Positions 25,323-34,590 are shown, counted from the stretch's first letter. The stretch: 35,065 bases of DNA from Cyanothece sp. SIO2G6 (GCA_010672345.1 JAAHGY010000011.1:1-35065); one strand, 5' to 3'. Notes: a model not told the origin generated them from the letters alone. Program-made: numbers and translations.

Positions 25323-26957
25323 ATGACTACACTTCCATCTGATTCCAATCCTCTACCCAACGAGTTACCTGAAACTGAGACGGATGCTGCTACTCCGTCC
25401 TCCGAACTGCCCAGACGACGGCGAAGACGGTCATCAGCCATTACCTCTGACTCAGACGCTTCAGACGCGCCTGGGCCTTCCCCATCCTCGGCTCCCGTAA
25501 AAGCTGAAGCCCCTGATGGGGAAGTTCCTGAGCCTGAAACCTCTGAGTCTGAACCTGTTGAACTGATTGAAGCTGCTGCATCGGTTGATGACGACCGATC
25601 GGATGACTGCCAAGACATTCCCAAAAATCAGTCCTTTGTGTTTGTGGAAAATATCGAGTGGACCTTATCCCGCATGGGGAAATCCTACAAAGTCCATCTG
25701 ATCCAGTCGGGACGCGATGTGACTGGACATTACACAGAAATCAACAACGATAGCCAGTTCCACGGCACTGTCACCCGCGCCACCCGCAACAGCGACGCAA
25801 TTTTTGTCGATTTCACCCAAACCAGTCCCACCAACGATTATCGAGCGACCCAGACCGGACAGGTGGTTCATCCTTATCTCATCACAGGCGATTGGGAAGA
25901 CAATCGCGGCAATCAGGGACAATTCACCCTCCAGGGTCGAGCGATTCCCGCCCCTGTTGCGCCAGAGGTCGCGTTAGACGAGGAACCAGAGTCAGCCCAG
26001 CCAGTGGACTTGAGCCAACTCCCGGAAATTCAGGGACTCATGGCAATGTCTCGGCTCTACCCGGAATTACTCCATCCTGAGTTGGGCGAGGATGAGGACG
26101 ACGACGAGGATACGGGCGTTGATCCCAGGATGCCGTTGCAAGTGGAGTCCGAATGGCAGTGGGTGTTGACCGCTAGGACTTTGCGAAATGCCAACCTGAA
26201 AGGGGCAAAATTGGCGGGAACTGATTTGCGCTATCGGAATCTGAGCGGGGCGGATCTGAGCGGGGCGGATTTGCGCCACTGTGATTTGACGGATGCCAAG
26301 CTTGCGGGCGCAACGCTGAAACGAGCCGATCTCAGCCATGCCAATTTGACCAATACCGATTTGCGGGAGGCGAATTTGGAGCGATCGCTCCTCACCCATG
26401 CCTTGCTCTATCAAACCAACCTAGAAGCCGCCCAACTGATCGCCGCCGACCTGGAACGGGCGGATCTCTACAACCCGAAGATTAACGGGGCTAACTTTAA
26501 CCAAGCCAACCTGCGCTACACCAGCCTAGAACTGGAAAATGTGAGCCAGGTGAACTTCATTTGCGCTCACTTCGATGGAGCCGAGGTTCCCTACTACCTA
26601 GGTTGGGACCAGTGTGACTGTCGTTGGGCCACCTTTCGCCACGTCATTTTCAGTCAAGTCCGCGACGATGAGGCAGACGATCGCGGTTTGGGTATGAAAC
26701 GGTGTAACCTCCAACATACAGACTGGAGAGGCGCTGACCTCAATGGCTTCTGGTTTGAATCATCGCTCTTGTGTCAGGCCCGTTTTGATCGCGCTGATCT
26801 ATATGATGCTCAGTTCATACAGTGCGATTTACAAGGTGTGGATTTGCGTCAAGTAGCAGCAGGACTTGCAGATTTTAAGGACTGTACCCTGAGTCATTTC
26901 AATTTTGAGAAACAACTGGAAATCGGGAGGTTTCAGCAGTGTAATTGGGTTTCCTGA
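25323..26957 (+). CDS. Pentapeptide-repeat protein with acidic disordered N-terminus and the shared unassigned domain
   Basis: VTGHYTEINNDSQFHGTV...NDYRATQTGQVV...ITGDWEDNRGNQGQFTLQ; then NANLKGAKLAGTDLRYRNLSGADLSGADLRHCDL... pentapeptide repeats. Confidence 0.88.
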   Translation: MTTLPSDSNPLPNELPETETDAATPSSELPRRRRRRSSAITSDSDASDAPGPSPSSAPVKAEAPDGEVPEPETSESEPVELIEAAASVDDDRSDDCQDIPKNQSFVFVENIEWTLSRMGKSYKVHLIQSGRDVTGHYTEINNDSQFHGTVTRATRNSDAIFVDFTQTSPTNDYRATQTGQVVHPYLITGDWEDNRGNQGQFTLQGRAIPAPVAPEVALDEEPESAQPVDLSQLPEIQGLMAMSRLYPELLHPELGEDEDDDEDTGVDPRMPLQVESEWQWVLTARTLRNANLKGAKLAGTDLRYRNLSGADLSGADLRHCDLTDAKLAGATLKRADLSHANLTNTDLREANLERSLLTHALLYQTNLEAAQLIAADLERADLYNPKINGANFNQANLRYTSLELENVSQVNFICAHFDGAEVPYYLGWDQCDCRWATFRHVIFSQVRDDEADDRGLGMKRCNLQHTDWRGADLNGFWFESSLLCQARFDRADLYDAQFIQCDLQGVDLRQVAAGLADFKDCTLSHFNFEKQLEIGRFQQCNWVS

Positions 26958-27155
26958 TTTTTCTAATCCTGATGATCATCCTTGTGTTGATTTGGCGGGG
27001 GCTGAGTTTGAGGAGTAGCGATCGCCTCCCCATCGAGCAAAATTGACCAAACGCGATCGCCCTTTTCCCCTCCATACTGACCTCCCTACCACCGGAAATC
27101 GAGAGGAGAAATCGAGAAGAGAAAATCAGGCGTGGGAATAGCGCCACCGGAAAGT

Positions 27156-27208
27156 GATCACTTTTTCTCACCGACATCAGCAAAGTGCTGCGCCTACCAT
27201 GAGGTGCT
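27156..27208 (+). promoter_or_regulatory. Conserved upstream element, copy 2
   Basis: AAAGTGATCACTTT palindrome overlapping GATCACTTTTTCTCACCGACAT, then GTGCT...ACCATGAGGT. Confidence 0.6.
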
Positions 27209-27246
27209 GTCATGAAAAAAGTAATTTTTACTGCTGAATCGAGCTG

Positions 27247-29406
27247 ATGTTTTTCTCTTCTCTACTGTTTGTCCTCGCTGCCAGTGCGGTCGGCGCGGTT
27301 GTTTGGGCAACCATCATTAGTGTGCTCTGGTTGGTGATTGCCGCGATCGCCCAACGATTATCTCGCTACTGGCCCGTGGTATCGGGCACATTCCGGGGGG
27401 CGTTTTTGCTGGGTTGTGGCTTCGGGATACTCTCCTCATTCGGTGCATCGGATGATTTTGGCATTCCTGTCTCTGCCAGCATCGCGGGGTCGTTCCTCGG
27501 TGCATTGGGGGGCGCTCTCTGGGGCTATTACGGTCTGACAGGCTGGCTCAAAGCTCTGCGGTCTGGCGTTTGCCGAAGGCATGGCGAAGCCAAACGCTAC
27601 ACGGCCCGTGAGCATTTTGCTACGATCACTCGCCCAGTGTCCTCCCGCCGCCCAACCGACCAACTGCCATCGGTCGTCACGGCCCCCCAGCAACCGCTAA
27701 TGGCAACCGATTCAGTTGATGAAGAGATCTATAAAAACACGGGTGAAGAGAGTAATGAAAACACGAGTGAAGAGAGCAAGAAAGACATTAGTCAAGGAAC
27801 ACCACCATTAACACCGCTAGAAAAAGCACGACAGGGGGAACCAGACGCGATCGCCCACTTGCTGCGCCGACAACTCCAATCCCACGGCATTCATGTGCAA
27901 GTCCAGCAGCGCCAGGGCATTCTGAAAATTGGCCTCCGCCGAGACGCGCCGTTGCAACCGAAGCCAACCATCCGATTTCTGCAACAAGGGCTAGAGAAAT
28001 TGCAGCCCCAGGGCATCCGCGACGTGCAGGTGGTGGGGCAATCAGGCGGCGAAACCCCTCAGATTTGGCGGCGCTCGTTGACGCTATCGTCCCCCGCAAC
28101 CCCAGATGCCGAGGAAAACCCGACGGTTGTCGATCTGCCGCCCCAATCAACCGCTTACCAACCACCTCGTAATCCGCAAAAGGTTGTGCTGGAAATTGGC
28201 CGATCGCGCTACGAAATCCCCGCCATTATAGTGTGGGCATTTGCAGGCTTGCTGTTTCTGTTCGACTTGAGGAGTGGATCGTTTGCCTGGTTGGGTCTTC
28301 GGTTTTTCCTGGCCGCAATCCCAGCGTGGGTAGCCCAGTCAAGGGGGCGTCCCGGTTTGCCCTGGGGGTTGTATGGTTATATTTTCGTCCCCTTGGCCTT
28401 GATTTTTGCCCTCATCCTGCCGCAGCCTCAACCCCACAGCTTAGCCCAGCGCAACTTGAAACAAGCATCGTTCCGAGGGCGATCGCTCCAACGAACGGAC
28501 TTTCGCAGTGCTGACCTGCGGGGAGCCGATTTCAGTCGGACTGATTTAGCTGGCGCAAACTTTGGTAATGCCAACTGCACAGGAGCCAACTTTAGCGGCG
28601 CGTCCATCAGCGGTGCCAATTTTAATAAAACGATCCTCGATCAGGCCAACTTCACCCAGGTCCGCCAAGGGAAAGCTGTGGTATCACTAGCTGCCGTTTT
28701 AGGCACCATTCCGCCGATCCTGTGGGGTCTGATCATTTTCTTGTTGACGATCGCAGGGATCGGAATGACTTTCTTCTGGATCTTCTCCTGGATTCCCATT
28801 TTGCCCTTCGTGACCTCGTATAGTTTTGCCACAGGGCTAGTAGCGATCGCACTCGTGGGTCTAACCCATCGCAACCGAGACGCGGTGCCCCTCATCCTCG
28901 GTGTCAGCGTTGCGGTGTCCAGTTGGGCCGGACTCACCAATCTTGCTGTATCTCAGGGGGGATTTGGGTTCGTGGCGATCGCCCTCGCTCTCGCCGTCAT
29001 CGCCTACGTTTTCCTGGGACAGAACGTTTGGACGGGCTATGGTGCCGCTGTCGGTGTGCTGGCGGGACTGGCCTGCATCGAAGGGTGGATTGCCGTTGCC
29101 AATGGCTTTCCCCTGCCAACTCTGTTAAAGCTCTTGATTTGCGGCATTGGGGCGATCGCAGGCTATCTAGCGGGAGCCTGGACTCAAGCCACCCTCCCCA
29201 GTTTTCGTGCTGCCAGCCTCGACGGGACTGATTTTACCCAGGGCAATCTGAATAACAGCGACTTTCGAGACACCGACACCACCCGCGCTATTTTTAAGCG
29301 AACTCAACGCCGAGGGGCACTGTTCTCCGACTCTACTCAACCCATCGCTAATCCCTTGCTTCAAAAGATAGCCAACCACATCGCGTCCTTCTCCAAGTTT
29401 GTTTGA
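27247..29406 (+). CDS. Multi-pass membrane protein with two pentapeptide-repeat segments
   Basis: Hydrophobic N-terminus; soluble PLEKARQGEPDAIAHLLRRQLQSHGIHVQVQQRQGILKIGL segment; QASFRGRSLQRTDFRSADLRGADFSRTDLAGANF; further TM helices; C-terminal SFRAASLDGTDFTQGNLNNSDF. Confidence 0.85.
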   Translation: MFFSSLLFVLAASAVGAVVWATIISVLWLVIAAIAQRLSRYWPVVSGTFRGAFLLGCGFGILSSFGASDDFGIPVSASIAGSFLGALGGALWGYYGLTGWLKALRSGVCRRHGEAKRYTAREHFATITRPVSSRRPTDQLPSVVTAPQQPLMATDSVDEEIYKNTGEESNENTSEESKKDISQGTPPLTPLEKARQGEPDAIAHLLRRQLQSHGIHVQVQQRQGILKIGLRRDAPLQPKPTIRFLQQGLEKLQPQGIRDVQVVGQSGGETPQIWRRSLTLSSPATPDAEENPTVVDLPPQSTAYQPPRNPQKVVLEIGRSRYEIPAIIVWAFAGLLFLFDLRSGSFAWLGLRFFLAAIPAWVAQSRGRPGLPWGLYGYIFVPLALIFALILPQPQPHSLAQRNLKQASFRGRSLQRTDFRSADLRGADFSRTDLAGANFGNANCTGANFSGASISGANFNKTILDQANFTQVRQGKAVVSLAAVLGTIPPILWGLIIFLLTIAGIGMTFFWIFSWIPILPFVTSYSFATGLVAIALVGLTHRNRDAVPLILGVSVAVSSWAGLTNLAVSQGGFGFVAIALALAVIAYVFLGQNVWTGYGAAVGVLAGLACIEGWIAVANGFPLPTLLKLLICGIGAIAGYLAGAWTQATLPSFRAASLDGTDFTQGNLNNSDFRDTDTTRAIFKRTQRRGALFSDSTQPIANPLLQKIANHIASFSKFV
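27566..27597. repeat. Palindromic repeat inside coding sequence
   Basis: GCGTTTGCCGAAGGCATGGCGAAGCCAAACGC; arms GCGTTTG/CAAACGC. Confidence 0.65.
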
Positions 29407-29444
29407 TTATTTTGTTTGATTATTTCGACCCTAATTCTCTATCT

Positions 29445-29539
29445 ATAGCGACAGCCACATTGGTTAGGACGTTTTTGTAGGGACGCGAAGCGTCCCCACA
29501 AAAATGTCCCCGTCCTAACTAAAGTGTCTACGGCTATAA
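29445..29539. repeat. MITE-like palindromic element, copy B (empty site)
   Basis: TATAGCGACAGCCACATTGGTTAGGACGTTTTTGTAGGGACGC-GAA-GCGTCCCCACAAAAATGTCC...GTGTCTACGGCTATA; near-perfect 20-bp stem. Confidence 0.8.
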
Positions 29540-29562
29540 AACCGTAAAGTAAGGCAAAATCT

Positions 29563-30252
29563 ATGAGTAGTGACATTACTAATTTAACGAACCGAAATTA
29601 CACCTTAGACGTTGGTCAATGTTTAGATCGAGGCTGGAAAATATCGCAACGTTATCTGGGTGGTTTCATTGGTTTTCTGCTTTTGTATGCCTTATTCGGC
29701 ATCTTGGCTGGATTACCCTCCCTGCTGGCCGAAGTGGATGCACCGATCCCCGATGGGATTGTTCGACTCGCATCGCTCTATTGGTTACTCATTGCCTCTG
29801 TTCTCTATGCGGGAATGTCAATTGTTGCCTTACAAATTGTTCGTCGCCGTCGCGTTTACTTCAGTGACTTTTTTAGCGGCTTCCATCAGTATCTCCCCGT
29901 GTTATTGGTGACTCAATCCGTTGATTTCCTCGTCATTTTGGGGTTTGTTTTTTTTCTGATTCCGGGACTTATTTTAGGCGCATTGTATCAGTTGAGCTTA
30001 CCGTTAGTGCTCGATCGCGGCCTCAGTTTTTGGCAGGCGATGGAAACCAGCCGCAAGATCGTCATGAGCAACTTTTTCAATTTTCTGATACTTTATCTGG
30101 CGATCGCTATTGTAAATTTCATCGGCTTACTACTACTAGGGGTGGGATTACTTTTCACCATTCCCTGGAGTGTGGGTATGCAAATCGCCGCCTATGAACT
30201 GACAGTCGGACTTAATATGGGTCCAACAATTAAAAGAACGGTGAGGCACTAA
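29563..30252 (+). CDS. Integral membrane protein of unknown function
   Basis: 229 aa with several hydrophobic helices: FIGFLLLYALFGILAGLPSLL, LLIASVLYAGMSIVAL, VDFLVILGFVFFLIPGLILGAL, FLILYLAIAIVNFIGLLLLGVGLLF. Confidence 0.7.
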   Translation: MSSDITNLTNRNYTLDVGQCLDRGWKISQRYLGGFIGFLLLYALFGILAGLPSLLAEVDAPIPDGIVRLASLYWLLIASVLYAGMSIVALQIVRRRRVYFSDFFSGFHQYLPVLLVTQSVDFLVILGFVFFLIPGLILGALYQLSLPLVLDRGLSFWQAMETSRKIVMSNFFNFLILYLAIAIVNFIGLLLLGVGLLFTIPWSVGMQIAAYELTVGLNMGPTIKRTVRH

Positions 30253-30263
30253 ACTTAATGCCA

Positions 30264-31835
30264 CTATGAAAAAACACGCTTCAGAGCCATGATGTTATGG
30301 GTCGCGTACCCAATGATGGTGGGAGGTGGGGGATTGGATGGCGGATTCAACCAAGCTTCTAGAGCCTGAAAGACTGGCCCTACTCGTCCCCCAGTGTGAT
30401 TGGTTAGGGCAGTGCGGATTCTGAGCAGAATGCGATCGCCCGCAATATCGTCGGTGCCGGGACGTAACAAACAGTGAGTCCGCAACAACTCCACTCCCGG
30501 TGCCGCTTTAGGTTGCAAAAACTGAAGCAGTTCGGCTGTAACCCGTTCTACCAGGTCAACCATCACACTTTCCATCACCAAGGGTGGTAAGGTAAACGCT
30601 GGATCGTCTCCAATGAACACTTTGTCCAGGAGCGATCGCCCTTCCAGCCGTACCAGGCATTCCAGTACGATCATGGGGTCAGGTGTGGGGAACAGATGGG
30701 TGTGCAGACGACTCAACGGGATTGGTTCCTGCCAAATGGCAAGCCAGTAGACGATATCCCGCTCCATCGGTGTCAGTTTTTCCAACTGTTGGTTGAGGAG
30801 GAGTCGGAGGCGATCGCCCACAAACGGCGTATGGGTTCGCAAAAATGCGGCAATATTCCCCCCAAAGATAGATTGGATTACAGGTACAGCTAATTGCATT
30901 GCCAGGGGATTGCCGCCGTAGAGATGACCCACGGCCTTCCGTTCAGCCGAGGTTCCCGCCAGTCCCGCCGCTAGGAGCAATTTTTCCGATGCCTGGGGAG
31001 TCAGTCCGGTGAGGGGAATGGTGATAGTGGAATGAGCAAGAGGCGTTGCCATCAGGGGCAGGGATTCGCGGTTGGTGACGAGAATACAGCTTTTGTGGGA
31101 CACCTGGGCCAGACCCATCAACCAGGTTTGGAAGTCGGACACATTTTTTGCATTAATCTCTGAATCAATACTTGAATCAATCCCGGAACTATCGGCTGTT
31201 TGGGGCATCCACGTATCCAGACCATCGAGAATGATCAGATAACGGTGGCGTTGCAGGTGGGCCTGGAGGCGGCGTATCTGCTGGTGGAGGGTGTCGGCTT
31301 GGTCGCCAACAGTCGTCAAGAGGCTTTCTAAGAGAGTGGTCAAAGACGAGTAGGCAGAGAGCGATCGCCAAATCACACCATCCACCTCACCCTGCACCCG
31401 ATCCGCCAGGGCCAGCGCCAAGGCCGTTTTCCCGATCCCCGCCATCCCCGTAATCGCAATAAAGCGACATTGGTGGTCCGTGATCTGACTCATCAGAGAC
31501 TCCAACAGGCGCGATCGCCCCCAGAAGCATCCCAGGTCAGGTGCTTCTCCCCAATCCACCAACGGAGAACCCACACATAGCTCACCAGTGGATGCGATCT
31601 TTGGGCCAGTTACCTCTGCGACTCGCTGCCAGTCTGAAATCCCCACCGCATCACAAATGGCAATGAAAGCATCACGCTGAATGCGTTCACCCCGCCAGAA
31701 TCGACGCAGGGTCGCGCGGGAGGTGTGGGCATCCTGCCACCAACGGGCCGTACTGGTTTTAGTCCAACCTTTGCGGAGTCGGGCTTGATTGGCGATCGCA
31801 AGTCCCTGGGTGGAGGCGTTGAGGGTGTCGGGCAT
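30264..31835 (-). CDS. HTH + NB-ARC STAND ATPase lacking a C-terminal sensor
   Basis: HTH-like RATLRRFWRGERIQRDAFIAICDAVGI; Walker A GMAGIGKTALALAL; YLIILDGLD; GNPLAMQL; ends ...IIGYATHNIMALKRVFS. Confidence 0.88.
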   Translation of the reverse strand: MPDTLNASTQGLAIANQARLRKGWTKTSTARWWQDAHTSRATLRRFWRGERIQRDAFIAICDAVGISDWQRVAEVTGPKIASTGELCVGSPLVDWGEAPDLGCFWGRSRLLESLMSQITDHQCRFIAITGMAGIGKTALALALADRVQGEVDGVIWRSLSAYSSLTTLLESLLTTVGDQADTLHQQIRRLQAHLQRHRYLIILDGLDTWMPQTADSSGIDSSIDSEINAKNVSDFQTWLMGLAQVSHKSCILVTNRESLPLMATPLAHSTITIPLTGLTPQASEKLLLAAGLAGTSAERKAVGHLYGGNPLAMQLAVPVIQSIFGGNIAAFLRTHTPFVGDRLRLLLNQQLEKLTPMERDIVYWLAIWQEPIPLSRLHTHLFPTPDPMIVLECLVRLEGRSLLDKVFIGDDPAFTLPPLVMESVMVDLVERVTAELLQFLQPKAAPGVELLRTHCLLRPGTDDIAGDRILLRIRTALTNHTGGRVGPVFQALEAWLNPPSNPPPPTIIGYATHNIMALKRVFS

Positions 31836-31926
31836 GGTGGGTGAGTGAGTGTGGCTGGCTGGTTTGTGTTAAGCCTAGCTTGAGAGTTGGGGTTATGAGA
31901 ATCAATTGAGAATGCAGAACTCAACT

Positions 31927-31970
31927 GAGTCAACTGGGTGAGTCAACGGTGAACCCAATGATGAGTCAAT
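31927..31970. promoter_or_regulatory. Three GAGTCAA direct repeats in divergent intergenic region
   Basis: GAGTCAAC 31927-31934, GAGTCAAC 31940-31947, GAGTCAAT 31963-31970. Confidence 0.4.
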
Positions 31971-32034
31971 TTCCCTGCATGACGCATCTAGGCTGAGAAT
32001 ATGTCAAGACCTGCCAATTGGCGTAGGAGTGAAT

Positions 32035-34590
32035 ATGATGCACAACCTGGAATCCCGACCTGCTGGTTTATACATCCAGCCAAACATAGATAATGCCGAG
32101 CCTTCAACCCAGCCTTTGGCTTTCCCCCTGAAGCACACGGAGGTGCAAGCAACGGTGACGGGACATTTGGCACGGGTGACGGTGACTCATACATTTGAGA
32201 ATCCCTTTACGACTACCTTGGAAGCAACCTACGTGTTTCCCCTGCCGGATGAGGCGGCGGTAGATGAGATGGAGATTCAGGTGGGCGATCGCACCCTCTA
32301 CGGCACCATTAAAAAACGCCAGGAGGCCCAGAAAATCTACGATCGGGCGAAGCAACGGGGACAAACGGCGGGATTGTTAGAACAGGAGCGTCCCAATATC
32401 TTTACCCAGTCTCTCGCCAACATTCAGCCCGGAGAACAAATTCGCGTCACCCTCCGTTACACGGAAAGCCTCCGATTTGAGGGGGGTGACTATGAGTTTG
32501 TGTTTCCCATGGTGGTGGGGCCACGCTACATTCCCGGCATTTCCCTAGCGGATGGTCGCCTCGATGTGGGATCGGCTCCGGTGCCGATGACCCTGAACCA
32601 GGACACAGACCAGGTGCCCGATGCCTCCCGGTTAAATGCGCCCATCCTGCCACCAAGTATGCGATCGGGCTATGATATTGCCGTGACCTTGGACATTAAT
32701 GCTGGTGTTGCCATTCAACAGGTGCGATCGCCCTCCCACCAAATCCACACCACCGTCCTCCAAGCCTCGACTGGAACCGCCCCCCGCGTCACCCTGGCTT
32801 CCCAGGACACCATCCCCAACAAAGACCTAATTGTGCGCTATCAGGTGATGGGCGATCGCCTCCAGTCCACCGTCCTCTCCCACACTAATGAGCTTGGCGG
32901 ACACTTGGCGGCCTACCTGATTCCCGCCATCCAGTACAACCCCAAAGATATCGTACCCAAGGATGTGGTGTTTCTAATTGACACCTCTGGTTCCCAAATG
33001 GGTGACCCCCTGTTCAAGTGTCAGGAACTGATGCGCCGCTTTGTCATGGGCCTAAACCCCCACGACACCTTCAACATTGTCAATTTTGCCAACACCACCC
33101 ACCGCCTTGCTCCCTTGCCACTGACCAATAATGAGGCCAATCGTCACCAGGCCATCCGCTACATCAACCATCTGACGGCTGGGGGCGGTACTCAGATGTT
33201 GCGGGGAATTCAGGAAGTCCTGGCCCAACCTGTTAGCGCTCCGGGACGCTTACGCACTATCGTGTTGCTGACTGATGGCTACATCGGCAACGAAACCCGA
33301 ATTTTGGCTGAGGTGCAGCAACGGATGCAGGGGAGCGATCGCCTCTTTAGCTTTGGGGCAGGCAGTTCGGTCAACCGCTATTTGCTCAACCGTATTGCTG
33401 AAATCGGTCGGGGCGTGTGTCGCGTGGTGCGTCAGGATGAACCCACGGAAGCGATCGCCGAGAAATTCTTCCGGCAGATCAATAACCCGGTGCTCACCAA
33501 CATCCAACTCCACTGGCAGGGCGACGGGGAACCGCCGATTTTCTATCCCGATCACCCCCATGACCTGTATGCTGAGCAACCCCTGGTGGTATTGGGTCGC
33601 AAAGGCGATGCCCGTCCCGGTACCTTTTCCATCACAGGCATTGCCGCCGGAAACCAGCCCTTCCAGCAGTCGTTCTCCCTCACCTTTGATCAACCGGATG
33701 CAGGGTTAGAATCTACCGAATCCGCCCCCAATCCTGCCGTTGCCCAACTCTGGGGCCGCGCCCGGATCAAAGCATTGATGAATCAGATGGTCAGCGGCGA
33801 AACACACCAGGGCGTTGAAGCCGTCACCGAAACGGCCCTCCGCTACAAACTCCTGTCCCAGTACACCGCCTTCGTTGCCGTGAGTAGTGATGTGCGGGTG
33901 AATCCAGAGATGGGGTCTGTCTCGGTACAGGTTCCGGTGGAAATGCCCGAAGGGGTGAGTCATGCTGGGGTATTTCGGGCAATGTCTGCCTCTGTTGCCG
34001 CCCCGATGATGCAGGCATCTGCTGCCGCTAGTCCGTACCCAGTAGCACGCTGTATTCCTGTCAATGAATTGGCAAAACGGTATTCAGGGGACAGTCATGA
34101 GGCAGAGCGATCGCAGGCTGAAGTTCTTCAGGACATAACCCTACAAAGCGCCCCGCCAGCAGTGCGTCAACCGCCTTCTCCCGCATCACCCCCTCCCCGG
34201 CCAATGGCTTCACCTTCGGCCAGACCTCCTGCCGCATCATCCGGAGTTCGTGGCCTCTTTGGGTCAACGTCTGGCGATCGCTCTGAACAGTGGGAACCCG
34301 AACCTCGACCCCGCGTTAGCATCCCCAAAGTAACTGGGTTGGAACAGCCCATGATCGTTTTACTGTTGCGTCATCTCCTAGAGGTATCGTTACCAGATGA
34401 TATCGCTGGATTTCTGATGTTTGAGTTTCAAGTCCAGAACGGACGAGTCAAACAGGTGGTACTCACGGAATCATCTTCTAACCTCCAACCTAACGTGATT
34501 GATGTGGTACGGCGATCGCTCATGACCTGGAAACCAGAGCGATCGCTCAAAGCCTCCGTTGATCTCGTTATCCGGATTTCAAAACCATAG
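32035..34590 (+). CDS. VIT + vWA domain protein with TonB-like C-terminal domain
   Basis: VIT: VTVTHTFENPFTTTLEATYVFPLPDEAAVDEMEI, YDRAKQRGQTAGLLEQERPNIFTQSLANI; vWA MIDAS DTSGSQMGDPL; Pro-rich linker; C-term FEFQVQNGRVKQVVLTESSSN...VIDVVRRSLMTWKPE. AGGAG RBS before ATG 32035; in-frame GTG at 32029. Confidence 0.9.
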   Translation: MMHNLESRPAGLYIQPNIDNAEPSTQPLAFPLKHTEVQATVTGHLARVTVTHTFENPFTTTLEATYVFPLPDEAAVDEMEIQVGDRTLYGTIKKRQEAQKIYDRAKQRGQTAGLLEQERPNIFTQSLANIQPGEQIRVTLRYTESLRFEGGDYEFVFPMVVGPRYIPGISLADGRLDVGSAPVPMTLNQDTDQVPDASRLNAPILPPSMRSGYDIAVTLDINAGVAIQQVRSPSHQIHTTVLQASTGTAPRVTLASQDTIPNKDLIVRYQVMGDRLQSTVLSHTNELGGHLAAYLIPAIQYNPKDIVPKDVVFLIDTSGSQMGDPLFKCQELMRRFVMGLNPHDTFNIVNFANTTHRLAPLPLTNNEANRHQAIRYINHLTAGGGTQMLRGIQEVLAQPVSAPGRLRTIVLLTDGYIGNETRILAEVQQRMQGSDRLFSFGAGSSVNRYLLNRIAEIGRGVCRVVRQDEPTEAIAEKFFRQINNPVLTNIQLHWQGDGEPPIFYPDHPHDLYAEQPLVVLGRKGDARPGTFSITGIAAGNQPFQQSFSLTFDQPDAGLESTESAPNPAVAQLWGRARIKALMNQMVSGETHQGVEAVTETALRYKLLSQYTAFVAVSSDVRVNPEMGSVSVQVPVEMPEGVSHAGVFRAMSASVAAPMMQASAAASPYPVARCIPVNELAKRYSGDSHEAERSQAEVLQDITLQSAPPAVRQPPSPASPPPRPMASPSARPPAASSGVRGLFGSTSGDRSEQWEPEPRPRVSIPKVTGLEQPMIVLLLRHLLEVSLPDDIAGFLMFEFQVQNGRVKQVVLTESSSNLQPNVIDVVRRSLMTWKPERSLKASVDLVIRISKP

